Assembly (NCBI GenBank): GCA_039029395.1
Contig: JBCCGG010000031.1
Location: 13,573 to 77,572, forward strand
Length of the DNA: 64,000 bases
Direction: 5' to 3'
Source of the DNA: JBCCGG01 sp039029395
GTDB lineage: Bacteria > Pseudomonadota > Alphaproteobacteria > Kiloniellales > JAKSDN01
This document shows positions 10,066 through 17,850 of the stretch, piece after piece. The position numbers and the translations under genes are program-made. The notes beneath the pieces are model-generated. The model ran no database searches, was not told where the DNA came from, and saw only the letters and a program-made list of their open reading frames with translations. Every line of letters starts with the position of its first letter. Position 1 is the stretch's first letter.

Positions 10066-10264
10066 CGCCGAGCGCCGCCGCACCGTAATGGACATCCCGA
10101 TGGCGATTGCCTAGGCTTCCGCTCCGCTGGGAGGCGGCGAAACAACTCAGGGCATCAAGACCCAAGGTGGCGGCGCACGACAAGACCATCGATCGAGCTC
10201 CGGGGCTCGAGGTGCGCGGCGATGCGCGGCTCGAGGCAATTCGGCGTGGCCCGGTCCGCCGCCC

Positions 10265-12133
10265 ATGACCGTGGCCGCTTCAGCCCAATTGCTGTGGGAG
10301 CGCCCGCTGATGCTGGCGCTGTGGGGCCTCGCCGTCGCCGTGGTGACGGTCTTTCTGGCCTTCGAGCTACTGCCCCTGCCCAAGGGCGTCGCGCCGCTCA
10401 AGGCCATGGCGCTGTCCCAAGGGACGCCCGAAGGCGAGGTTTCCCTGCCGGACAATTGGCGCTCCCATCCCGAGCGGCCGGTCACCACCGGGATCTACAG
10501 CGCCCGCTTCGACCACCCGGGCGGCGGCGCGAAGTGGGCGGTCTACATCCCCAGCTACTCCGGGCAGATCGAGGTGGCGCTCAATGGCGTGGAGCTGACC
10601 TCCGGCGGCTTCATCAGCGGCGAGCTGGGCGCCGACCAGGGCGCGCCCTTCTATGCACCGATCTCTCCCAGCGCCCTCGAGCCCCACGACAACAGTCTCG
10701 AGATCACCCTGCACCCGGGCGGCCTGCTGACCGGATTCCTCAGCCAGGTCTACATCGGGCCGAGCGCGCTGATCCGCACCAGCTTCGACTGGTACTACTT
10801 CCGGGCGGTGCTGCTGCCCCTCTTGGTGGTGTTCTGGCAGATCCTGCTGGCCGCCTTGCTGTTCCTGCTGTGGTACAGCCGGCGCAGCGAACGCGCGGCG
10901 CTCTACTGCACCGCGCTGCTGCTGCTGAGCAGCGTGCACGGCATCCCGGTCTTCCTGCCCAGCTCCCTTGCCCTGACCGAGACCGTCGCAAAGCTCGGCT
11001 ACGTCACCAATCTCTGGCTCTCGGTGGTCTCACTGCTGTTCATCTACGCCTTCACCGATCGCCGCCTGCCGGTCAGGGCGGGCATCCTGCTGCTCCTGCC
11101 GGCGCTGGCCACACTTGCCTTTGCACTGCTGCCCCGGGAGATCTTTCGCTACATCGACCTCATCGCGGTCGTGCCCTTCAGCCTGGTCATGACGGCTTGG
11201 GTCTTCTTCATGCTGGTGCGCTCCGCGGTTTGGGAGCGGCGCTGGGACAGCACGATCCTCCTGCTCTCCGTGATCGGCGCCGTGGTGCTCGCGCTGCACG
11301 ACACGCTGATCATCGCGAACCTCCTGCCGGACAGCAACTTTCTGCATTTTCGGATCGTCTACATCCTCATCCTGCCGGCGTTGAGCGTGATCTTCCTGCA
11401 GCGGCTGATCGACTCCATGAACCGGGTCGACAGCCTGGCCAACACCCTGGAAGACCGTATCGAGCAAAAGGAGCTTCAGCTGCGGGAAACCTTCGAGCAG
11501 CGCCAGGTGCTGGAAGGGCGCCAGGCGCTCAACGAGGAGCGCCAGCGGATCATGCGGGACGTTCACGACGGCCTGGGCGGCCAGCTGATGTCGATCATCG
11601 CCATGGCGACCAGCAACGAGGCCAAGCCCGATGCGATCGAAAGCTCGGCCCGGGCGGCGCTGGAAGATCTGCGCACGATGATCAACTCGCTGGGCGCCGA
11701 GGACGACATCACCGGCATCCTGGGCACCTTTCGCGAGCGCGCGGAGCAGCAGCTGGCGCTCCAGGGTATCGAGCTGGACTGGAACATGATCGAGATTCCG
11801 CCGATCGAGGGCCTGACGCCTTCGGCCGCGCTCAACGTCATGCGCATCATGCAAGAGGCGGTCACCAACGCGGCCAAGCACTCCGGCGCGGACAAGGTGA
11901 CGATCCGCTTCTCGCTGTTGCCGAGGATACAAGAGATGCTCAACATCGAGATCGAGGACAACGGCTGCGGGCTGGACCAGGCAAGCGCAACGGGCCACGG
12001 GCTGAAGAACATGGTGGCGCGCGCCCAAGCCATAAGAGGCGACATCGAGATCGAGTCCACCGGGGCGGGCACCCTGGTCAGCCTCTCGATACCGACCAAG
12101 TACGAAACCCACGCGCGGGCGCGATCGATCTAG
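10265..12133 (+). CDS. 7TM-type sensor histidine kinase (HisKA_3/NarL class), orphan
   Basis: A 622-residue membrane kinase. One N-terminal TM helix (about 17-36) is followed by an extracytoplasmic beta-rich domain (about 45-175), then a block of about seven TM helices (about 178-385) as in 7TMR-DISM receptors. After a coiled coil (about 395-425) comes the HisKA_3 box MRDVHDGLGGQL with phospho-acceptor H434. The ATPase domain has N-box MQEAVTNAAKHS and G-boxes EDNGCGL and GHGLKN. Kinases of this class pair with LuxR-type response regulators, and none is adjacent. The downstream SphA-like gene, 48 bases away on the same strand, could be co-transcribed. The signal is unknown. Confidence 0.88.
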   Translation: MTVAASAQLLWERPLMLALWGLAVAVVTVFLAFELLPLPKGVAPLKAMALSQGTPEGEVSLPDNWRSHPERPVTTGIYSARFDHPGGGAKWAVYIPSYSGQIEVALNGVELTSGGFISGELGADQGAPFYAPISPSALEPHDNSLEITLHPGGLLTGFLSQVYIGPSALIRTSFDWYYFRAVLLPLLVVFWQILLAALLFLLWYSRRSERAALYCTALLLLSSVHGIPVFLPSSLALTETVAKLGYVTNLWLSVVSLLFIYAFTDRRLPVRAGILLLLPALATLAFALLPREIFRYIDLIAVVPFSLVMTAWVFFMLVRSAVWERRWDSTILLLSVIGAVVLALHDTLIIANLLPDSNFLHFRIVYILILPALSVIFLQRLIDSMNRVDSLANTLEDRIEQKELQLRETFEQRQVLEGRQALNEERQRIMRDVHDGLGGQLMSIIAMATSNEAKPDAIESSARAALEDLRTMINSLGAEDDITGILGTFRERAEQQLALQGIELDWNMIEIPPIEGLTPSAALNVMRIMQEAVTNAAKHSGADKVTIRFSLLPRIQEMLNIEIEDNGCGLDQASATGHGLKNMVARAQAIRGDIEIESTGAGTLVSLSIPTKYETHARARSI

Positions 12134-12181
12134 ACGAAGAACAAGAACAGAAATAAAAAAAAGACATCCGGGGGGATCAGT

Positions 12182-13198
12182 ATGCGTTTTGTGAGTTTTT
12201 TGCCGGCCGTCGCCTCTGTGCGGGCCGCAGCGGCGACGATCATCGCGGCCGGCCTGATGTGTTTTCCAGCGACCCCGTCACACGCGGTGGAGGGCAGCAC
12301 CGCGGCGGGACCGATCGGCGGCACGGACATTCGCTCGGCTTTACTGCCGCCGCCGGGCATCTACGGTGGCGTCGCGGTGGGCTATGGCGATATCCAAGGC
12401 TTCAATGACGGCGACGGCAATTCCATTCCGGCGCTGGAAGACTTGGAACAATCCGGCCCGGTGGGCGGCATCGCCGGGCTTTATGTCCCGGATTTTCAGG
12501 TCTTCGGGGGATCGCTCGGCGCGCTCGCCGTGATCAAGGGCGGGCAGGAATGCGGGCGTCTTTTCTCGGGCCAAAGCAGGAAATGCGTGCACGGGTTCGG
12601 CGATCCCTATGTGGAGATCGGCTGGTCGCGCTTCTTCGGCGACTGGCGCTTCTCGGAGTACGAGGACAGCTATCCGATCCCCGAGGGCCTTACGGTCTAT
12701 GCCGGCTTCGGCGTGGTCCTTCCCTTCGGCGACTACGACCGCTCGGCCATGGAGTCAAACGGCGTGACCCTCGGCGACAACATCTGGGACTTCGCCCCGA
12801 CCGCCGCCATCACCTACGTCACGCCGCCGCTCATCGCCGACGGCACCGAGCTGAGCGCGAAGGTCTTCTGGAACAACTACCTGGAAAACCCCGACACGGA
12901 CTATCAGACCGGCGACCTGATCAATGTCGACTTCGCGCTCAGCGAGCGCATCGGCCCGGCCCAGGTCGGTTTGGCCGGGATCTATGCCGTGCAGATTGAA
13001 GACGACGAGCAGTTCGGCATGACGGTGCCGCCCGACGGGCGCCGCGCCCAGGTGCTCAGCCTGGGCGCGGTCGGCGCCTGGGACCTGCCCTCGATCGGCG
13101 CCCAGGTGAAGCTCAAAGGGGTGCACACCGTGGTGAGCGAGAACACCGTCGAAGACGGCTGGGGCATCACGCTCACCTTCGTCAAGCAGCTGTGGTGA
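12182..13198 (+). CDS. SphA/phenol MetA-type outer-membrane beta-barrel protein
   Basis: A 338-residue exported protein. The signal peptide (about 1-35) ends at PSHAVEG, followed by LLPPPGIYGG, characteristic of the SphA/MetA-pathway-of-phenol-degradation family. The rest alternates hydrophobic and polar residues as in beta strands and ends in KQLW; a terminal aromatic is typical of outer-membrane barrels. Family members are thought to be channels for hydrophobic or aromatic compounds, but the substrate here is unknown. A GGGGGG site lies just upstream of the ATG. The gene converges on the three-gene repeat-protein/protease cluster with a gap of 15 bases. Confidence 0.8.
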   Translation: MRFVSFLPAVASVRAAAATIIAAGLMCFPATPSHAVEGSTAAGPIGGTDIRSALLPPPGIYGGVAVGYGDIQGFNDGDGNSIPALEDLEQSGPVGGIAGLYVPDFQVFGGSLGALAVIKGGQECGRLFSGQSRKCVHGFGDPYVEIGWSRFFGDWRFSEYEDSYPIPEGLTVYAGFGVVLPFGDYDRSAMESNGVTLGDNIWDFAPTAAITYVTPPLIADGTELSAKVFWNNYLENPDTDYQTGDLINVDFALSERIGPAQVGLAGIYAVQIEDDEQFGMTVPPDGRRAQVLSLGAVGAWDLPSIGAQVKLKGVHTVVSENTVEDGWGITLTFVKQLW

Positions 13199-13213
13199 GG
13201 GGCGCCCCCGCCT

Positions 13214-14227
13214 TCACCGCTCTCGCCGCGGCGTCTTCCGCGATTCGGCCCGGTCAAGCCGCGTGCTCGAGCGGGCTTCTGCGAAGCTGAGCGCCTGACG
13301 CGCCCCGTCGAAGGCGCCGGCCATCTCGAAGGCGAACTGGCCGGGCACGTCGAGGCTCTTCAGCGAGAAGCGCGCCTGGTCGCCCTTCGCCTCGCCCTCG
13401 CCCACAGCCACGATGCGCCCGCGCATGTTCAAGGCATGGAGCACGATCGCGCCGGCCTTCTTGGCCGGGTGGCAGAAGAGGTGGAAGGCCGCGCCGTAAC
13501 CCTCCGGGCAGTAATCCCGATAGCCAATCACCGCCGGGATCGACTTGCCGCCGCGCAGCCAATCGAGCGAACGCTCTTTGGCAAAGCGGTCGCTCAGCAA
13601 GATGAAAACATCCTTCTTGCCGCAGCGCGCGGCGAACACGGGGGCCTTGCCACTGTCGATGCCGAGCGCCTGGCCCTCGAAGCCCTTGCGGATCTCCTTG
13701 ATCTTGTCCGCGCCAAGCTTCGAGTCCCGTAAGGTGATCGTGGTCGCCTCCGGGCCGACGTCGAGGATCTTCGTTTTCGAGGGAACTTTGAGCGTGCCGC
13801 CATCGAGATTGAGCCGGTAGGCAAGAACCGCCTCCGCGTAACGCGCTTCGCGCTTCACGAAGCCGTCCCGGGCTTCAGCCCGATAGGCGCTGACCGCCTC
13901 GAAGGCCTCTGGGTCGTCCTGCTGGCTAAGCGCCCGGAGCGCGCCGAAGCGGGCCAAGTCGTCGCCTTCGGCAAGCTGCCCGGTCAGGATCTCGACTCGG
14001 TCCCGGTGCTGGCTGCGGCCAAGCGCGAGGGCCGCTTCGAGCTTGACCTGCCGCTCGCTTAGCGGTGATTCCAGCAGACGGCGGAAGACCAGGTGCTTGT
14101 CGGCGATCTTGCGCCGCTTCAGGATCCGAAAGGCCGTCGCCGGGTCAAGGGTCCTCTCGCCGCGCATCAGGGAGTCGATCAGACTCTCTGAGCCAATTCG
14201 GCTTTCCTTGGCAATGTTGAGTTCCAT
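13214..14227 (-). CDS. Uncharacterised protein with helical-repeat N-terminus
   Basis: A 337-residue protein with no family I recognise. The first 120 residues are helical and resemble short HEAT-type repeats (RQVKLEAALALGRS, LARFGALRALSQ). The remaining two thirds look like a mixed alpha/beta domain with DVGPEATTITL, AARCGKKDVFILLSD and HALNMRGRIVAVGEGE. The C-terminal tail is basic (RKTPRRER). There is no signal peptide or TM segment. A longer open frame exists to 14482, but the ATG at 14227 has an excellent AGGAGG ribosome-binding site. It is the last gene of a minus-strand unit with the protease and repeat protein, 11 bases after the protease stop, so it probably works with them. Confidence 0.65.
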   Translation of the reverse strand: MELNIAKESRIGSESLIDSLMRGERTLDPATAFRILKRRKIADKHLVFRRLLESPLSERQVKLEAALALGRSQHRDRVEILTGQLAEGDDLARFGALRALSQQDDPEAFEAVSAYRAEARDGFVKREARYAEAVLAYRLNLDGGTLKVPSKTKILDVGPEATTITLRDSKLGADKIKEIRKGFEGQALGIDSGKAPVFAARCGKKDVFILLSDRFAKERSLDWLRGGKSIPAVIGYRDYCPEGYGAAFHLFCHPAKKAGAIVLHALNMRGRIVAVGEGEAKGDQARFSLKSLDVPGQFAFEMAGAFDGARQALSFAEARSSTRLDRAESRKTPRRER

Positions 14228-14238
14228 TGGTCCGCCTC

Positions 14239-14970
14239 CTAACAGCCGTCTTGCATGGAGCAGTGGTCCTTGCAGTCGTTCGCTTGGCTCGTGCTGAGCT
14301 CCACCGAGTTCCGAATTGAGGTCGCGGAAGAGTCCTGCGCCATGATGTTGTCGCCGTCGTCGTTCTGATGGCGCAGGCTCAAGTAGTGGCCGATCTCGTG
14401 GGCAACGTTCCGCGCCGTGGCGTCCTTGCCCCGCAGCACGTCGGAGATCATGCCGTTGCGGCCCTTGGCATCCTTGTCGCAAGGACCGTTGATGTTGGAG
14501 ATCCCGATGAAGCCGGCATCGCTGGTGATCTGAAAAACGAAGAACACGTCGAGCCCGTCATTGGACACGGTCCAATCCTGGGTCAGATCGGTCGCGTCGC
14601 CCCGGCTGGTGATGATGTGCAGACCATTGGAATCCGAGGAGTCGACGATGTAATGTTCGACCCGGCCGACCCCGATGCCCCGGGTGGCGTAGATGTTGCG
14701 GGTCTTGTAGGTCGCGTAGTCGATCTCGTCGATCGCCGTCGTGTTGTTGCCGTCGGAAAAGAGATCGAAGCCTACGCGAATGCAATTGAAGTGATAGTGC
14801 TCACCCTGCATGGCATTCAGCTGATCGAGCAGGGACACCTGCGCGGTCACCGACGTAAAGGGATCGGCGGGCACCCGGGCGTTGCGGAAACCGAAGATCT
14901 TTTTGAGCACCGAGATGTTCGCCGAGGTGTCGACGCCCATGCATTGGGCGATGGATCTGACTGAGGCCAT
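14239..14970 (-). CDS. Metzincin-like zinc metalloprotease without signal peptide
   Basis: A 243-residue protein with the extended zinc motif HEIGHYLSLRH (191-201), supplying three histidine ligands and the catalytic E192. A probable Met-turn, DNIM, follows at M210. The usual glycine of HEXXHXXGXXH is a serine (S198). Two cysteine pairs near the end (DCKDHC, and a terminal GC) could form disulfides. The N-terminal 110 residues are not recognisable. No secretion signal is visible, which is odd for a metzincin and suggests a non-Sec exporter, an intracellular target or processing by a partner. It lies 3 bases after the repeat-protein gene and 11 before the helical-repeat gene, forming one transcription unit. 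Confidence 0.8.
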   Translation of the reverse strand: MASVRSIAQCMGVDTSANISVLKKIFGFRNARVPADPFTSVTAQVSLLDQLNAMQGEHYHFNCIRVGFDLFSDGNNTTAIDEIDYATYKTRNIYATRGIGVGRVEHYIVDSSDSNGLHIITSRGDATDLTQDWTVSNDGLDVFFVFQITSDAGFIGISNINGPCDKDAKGRNGMISDVLRGKDATARNVAHEIGHYLSLRHQNDDGDNIMAQDSSATSIRNSVELSTSQANDCKDHCSMQDGC

Positions 14971-14973
14971 GGC

Positions 14974-16125
14974 TCATTGCAGGTTGACCAGCAGGTCAAC
15001 CATGCCCTTTCCTTGTTCGAGTCTGCTCAAGGCTTTGCCGATCACGGTGCCGACCGCCGGCGTCTGCCCGGCGGTCATAGCGTGGCCTTCGGTCGGGCTG
15101 GTCACCAACAGGTCGCCGACCCGGATTGGGCCGAAGGAGGCATCCACCTTGCAGGACACCTTGCCGACCATGGCGATGGCCGCGCGATTGAGCGCATCGG
15201 GCTGCCGGTCGAGAATCAGGGCGGGCTGATAGTTGCCCGCGCCGGAGACCACGCCGACCACCTTTTGATCGGCCGCTTGGCGGCAGGGCGACAAGATCCC
15301 CACGTCGGTCATCACCATGACCGTGCCGGGCGCGGTCTCTTGGGCGGCGCAGTCGAACTCCTCGGCGCAGTCGGCGTTCTTCAGGATGATGTCGCCGGAA
15401 TCGCCGTGCATCTCAATTGTCGTGTCGTCGTTGCCGTTCTTGAGGGTCAGGTCGCCGTCGTGGTTCTGGCCGCCCAGGGTGATGTTGCCGTTGTGGCCGT
15501 CCAGGCGGATGGTCTCCACGCCGTCGCTGGATATCATGAAGAGATCGCCGGAATGGCCGGCGCCGCCCAGGGTCATGTTGCCGCTGGCGCCGTCGATGTC
15601 GATCGTGCGCACGTCGTCGCTGGCCTTGACCACGATGTCGCCGCCGACGCCCGTGCCGCCCAGGGTGGCCGTGCCCGAGTTGCCGTCCAGCGTAATCGCG
15701 TCGTCGCCGCTACTGTTGCGCACTCGGATATCGCCGTCGTCGCCGTGGCCGCCCAGATAGAGGTTGCCGGTCGTGCCGCTGATCTGGCCGACGGTCTGGC
15801 CGTTCTCGTTGTTGACGTAAAGCTGGCCGGCCTTGCCGCTGCCGCCGACGACCACCTGGGCCGTGTTGGAGCGCAGGCGAACCACCGTGTTGCCGGCCGC
15901 GTCGTTGATCTCGATATTGCCATCGACCTCGTTGCCGCCGATCGCGATTTCCGCCTTGGCGCCAATCAGCTCGATGGTCTTGTCGGCCTCGCCGTTGCGC
16001 ACCAGAACGTTGCCGTCGAGGCCCTCGTTGCCCAACACCAGGTTCGAGGTGTCGCCGTTCAGGAGAATGGTGACATCATCCGCCGCGTTTAAGATCTCTA
16101 CGATGCCTTTGTGTTGATCAGCCAT
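14974..16125 (-). CDS. Repeat protein with eight 31-residue units and a conserved C-terminal domain
   Basis: A 383-residue protein. Residues about 6-250 are eight tandem units of close to 31 residues, each with the pattern GD(I/L)xV...TIxLDGxxGNxTLGG. The regular short strands and Gly/Asp/Asn turns suggest a beta-solenoid. Residues about 265-383 form a separate domain (VGKVSCKVDASFGPI, RVGDLLVTSPTEGHAM, GTVIGKALSRLEQGKG) resembling C-terminal domains of phage-tail-like or surface proteins. That resemblance is from memory and uncertain. There is no signal peptide. ATG 16125 (MADQHKG) is preferred to the TTG at 16146. It is the first gene of the cluster with the metzincin, which may process or be held by it. 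Confidence 0.7.
   Translation of the reverse strand: MADQHKGIVEILNAADDVTILLNGDTSNLVLGNEGLDGNVLVRNGEADKTIELIGAKAEIAIGGNEVDGNIEINDAAGNTVVRLRSNTAQVVVGGSGKAGQLYVNNENGQTVGQISGTTGNLYLGGHGDDGDIRVRNSSGDDAITLDGNSGTATLGGTGVGGDIVVKASDDVRTIDIDGASGNMTLGGAGHSGDLFMISSDGVETIRLDGHNGNITLGGQNHDGDLTLKNGNDDTTIEMHGDSGDIILKNADCAEEFDCAAQETAPGTVMVMTDVGILSPCRQAADQKVVGVVSGAGNYQPALILDRQPDALNRAAIAMVGKVSCKVDASFGPIRVGDLLVTSPTEGHAMTAGQTPAVGTVIGKALSRLEQGKGMVDLLVNLQ
15370..16110 (-). repeat. Eight tandem ~93-bp units encoding the 31-residue solenoid repeats
   Basis: The repeats are clear at protein level (periodic GGD/GGN, TIxLDG and TLGG motifs every 31 residues) but diverged at DNA level, so the array is old rather than a recent expansion. 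Unit boundaries are approximate. Confidence 0.6.
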
Positions 16126-16175
16126 GGGTCCGTCTCTCTGTTTCAATGAATTCCTAAGTAAAATTTCAGATGACT

Positions 16176-16192
16176 CTCAGAAGATCTCTGAG
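16176..16192. promoter_or_regulatory. Candidate operator: CTCAGA-N5-TCTGAG palindrome
   Basis: A perfect 6-base-arm palindrome about 50 bases upstream of the repeat-protein start, inside the 220-base gap separating that cluster from the cysteine-synthase-like gene. The position suits control of the minus-strand repeat protein/protease unit. No cognate regulator can be named. Confidence 0.35.
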
Positions 16193-16345
16193 GTGACACA
16201 AACAATGGACTAAAAGGCGATCGCCCCCTGTGGCAATACTCACAGAACGACAGGTTCTTGTTACAGTTGTTCTTGGCACGATTGACACGATGGGCACGGG
16301 ATCACCCGTTGATCGCCGGGCGGCCAATCTCAGGATTTAGACCGA

Positions 16346-17323
16346 TCAATTACCGCCGCCTTCACGATAGAGCGCCGTGCTCAGGTACTTGAGCCCGCTG
16401 TCGCACATCACCGTCACCACCGTCGCCTCCGGCCCCAGGCGCCGGCCGAGCTCCAGGGCGGCGACCAGGTTGGCGCCGGTCGAGGTTCCGGCGAACAGGG
16501 CTTCGCGCTGGGCAAGCGACCTTGCCATGGCCATGGCGGCCGGGGTTGAGACCGGGGCGATCTCGTCCACCAGGCTGGGCTGCCACAGGGGCGGCACGAA
16601 GCCGGGGCCGATGCCTTCGATCCTGTGGGCGCCCTTCGCGCCGCCCGACAGGACAGCCGACTCCGCCGGCTCCACCGCGACCACGTGGAGGTCCGGCTTG
16701 TGGCGGCGCAAGGCCTCGCTCACGCCTCTAAAGGACGCCGCGGTGCCGATACTGTGGACAAAGGCATCGATCCGGCCGCCGGTCTGGCGCCAGATCTCCT
16801 CGCCCATGGCGTGGTAGGCCGGCAGCTGATCGGCGTTGTTGAGCTGGTCGGTCCAGAAGGCGCCGGTCCGCGCGGCGATCTCGCCGGCGGCTTGGATCAT
16901 CGCGCGGGTCAGCGCCTCGTCCATGCCGCCGGCGACGCTGGGCACGATGGTCAGCTCGGCGCCCAGCGCCGCCATGTGGGCGCGCTTCTCCGCGCTGAAG
17001 GCGTCCGACGTCACGATGCTGAGCGGATGGCCGCGCGCCGCGCAGATCAGCGCGAGCGACGTGCCGGTGCTGCCGCCGGTGTACTCGACGACACGACCGC
17101 CCGGCTTGAGGCGCCCGCTGCGCGCGCCGGCCGTCACCATGGCCAGCGCCATGCGGTCCTTGATGCTGCCGGTCGGATTATCGGCCTCCAGCTTGATCAG
17201 GATGCGCGCGCAGTCCTTCGGCACCAGGGGGCCGAGCGCGAGCAGCGCCGTGCCGCCAATACGCCGCAGAATCGATTCGTGGATGTCTTGCCTGTGCCTA
17301 TTGCCCTTTTCCAACAGTTTCAT
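16346..17323 (-). CDS. PLP-dependent cysteine synthase-family enzyme
   Basis: A 325-residue fold-II PLP enzyme of the CysK/CysM/cystathionine beta-synthase family, forming or cleaving a beta-substituted amino acid such as cysteine. The PLP lysine is in NPTGSIKDR, the substrate loop is YTGGSTGTS, and the C-terminal CDSGLKYLST is present. The canonical SGN is replaced by GGS, so O-acetylserine may not be the natural substrate. ATG 17323 is preferred because the upstream ATG at 17341 lacks a ribosome-binding site and abuts the palindrome at 17346-17360. It is divergent from a MarR regulator, which probably controls it. Confidence 0.85.
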   Translation of the reverse strand: MKLLEKGNRHRQDIHESILRRIGGTALLALGPLVPKDCARILIKLEADNPTGSIKDRMALAMVTAGARSGRLKPGGRVVEYTGGSTGTSLALICAARGHPLSIVTSDAFSAEKRAHMAALGAELTIVPSVAGGMDEALTRAMIQAAGEIAARTGAFWTDQLNNADQLPAYHAMGEEIWRQTGGRIDAFVHSIGTAASFRGVSEALRRHKPDLHVVAVEPAESAVLSGGAKGAHRIEGIGPGFVPPLWQPSLVDEIAPVSTPAAMAMARSLAQREALFAGTSTGANLVAALELGRRLGPEATVVTVMCDSGLKYLSTALYREGGGN

Positions 17324-17345
17324 GGCGTTTTCCAATTGCATGTAG

Positions 17346-17360
17346 TTACATATTATGTAA
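17346..17360. promoter_or_regulatory. Probable MarR operator: TTACAT-ATT-ATGTAA
   Basis: A perfect 15-base palindrome in the 49-base gap between the cysteine-synthase-like gene and the divergent MarR gene, 12 bases before the MarR ATG. Its AT-rich composition stands out from the surroundings. MarR proteins usually bind such 15-20 base palindromes and repress themselves and the divergent gene, which fits the layout. Confidence 0.6.
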
Positions 17361-17372
17361 ATACAAATACCT

Positions 17373-17834
17373 ATGAGAAAGAGGAGTCAAGGCGCCAAGA
17401 AGAGCTTGGTTTCCAGGGCGCGCGAATCCGTTGGGCTTTGCGCGGGCATAAACGCGCGGCTGGCCGCCCGACGGATCACGCGGTTCTTGGAGATGGGGCT
17501 GGCGGAGACGGGCCTCAGTTTCGCGCAGTTCGCGCTCATGACCCACGTCGCCGCGGCAGAGGACGACACGATCGGCGCGCTCGCCGAACGCATGGATCTC
17601 GACCAGTCCACCTTGTCGCGGAACCTGCGGGCGTTGGAGCGGGCGGGCTTGGTGGAGATCACCGTGGTGGAAAGGGATCTACGCCGACGCGCCGTGTGGT
17701 TGACCGAACGGGGCGCGAGACAGCTGGAAGCGGCGCTGCCCGTCTGGCAGGCGGCCCACGATGCGCTCTCCCTCTCGATCAACCCTGCCGGCGCCCGCCG
17801 CCTCGCCGCCGCGAGCGAGAAGCTCGAGGCCTAA
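17373..17834 (+). CDS. MarR-family transcriptional regulator
   Basis: A 153-residue winged-helix DNA-binding protein, expected to act as a dimeric repressor. The helix-turn-helix lies at about 66-92 (TIGALAERMDLDQSTLSRNLRALERAGLV), followed by the wing (VERDLRRRAVWLTERG). Terminal helices that would form the dimer interface flank the domain. It is divergent from the cysteine-synthase-like gene, with a palindrome between them that could be its own operator. The ligand is unknown. Confidence 0.9.
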   Translation: MRKRSQGAKKSLVSRARESVGLCAGINARLAARRITRFLEMGLAETGLSFAQFALMTHVAAAEDDTIGALAERMDLDQSTLSRNLRALERAGLVEITVVERDLRRRAVWLTERGARQLEAALPVWQAAHDALSLSINPAGARRLAAASEKLEA

Positions 17835-17850
17835 GCGATCACGGGGCTCG

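Noticed and set aside
16255..16300. Sigma-54 promoter
   Set aside because: A TGGCAC element is present on the plus strand, but the -12 part is missing and no plus-strand gene starts nearby.
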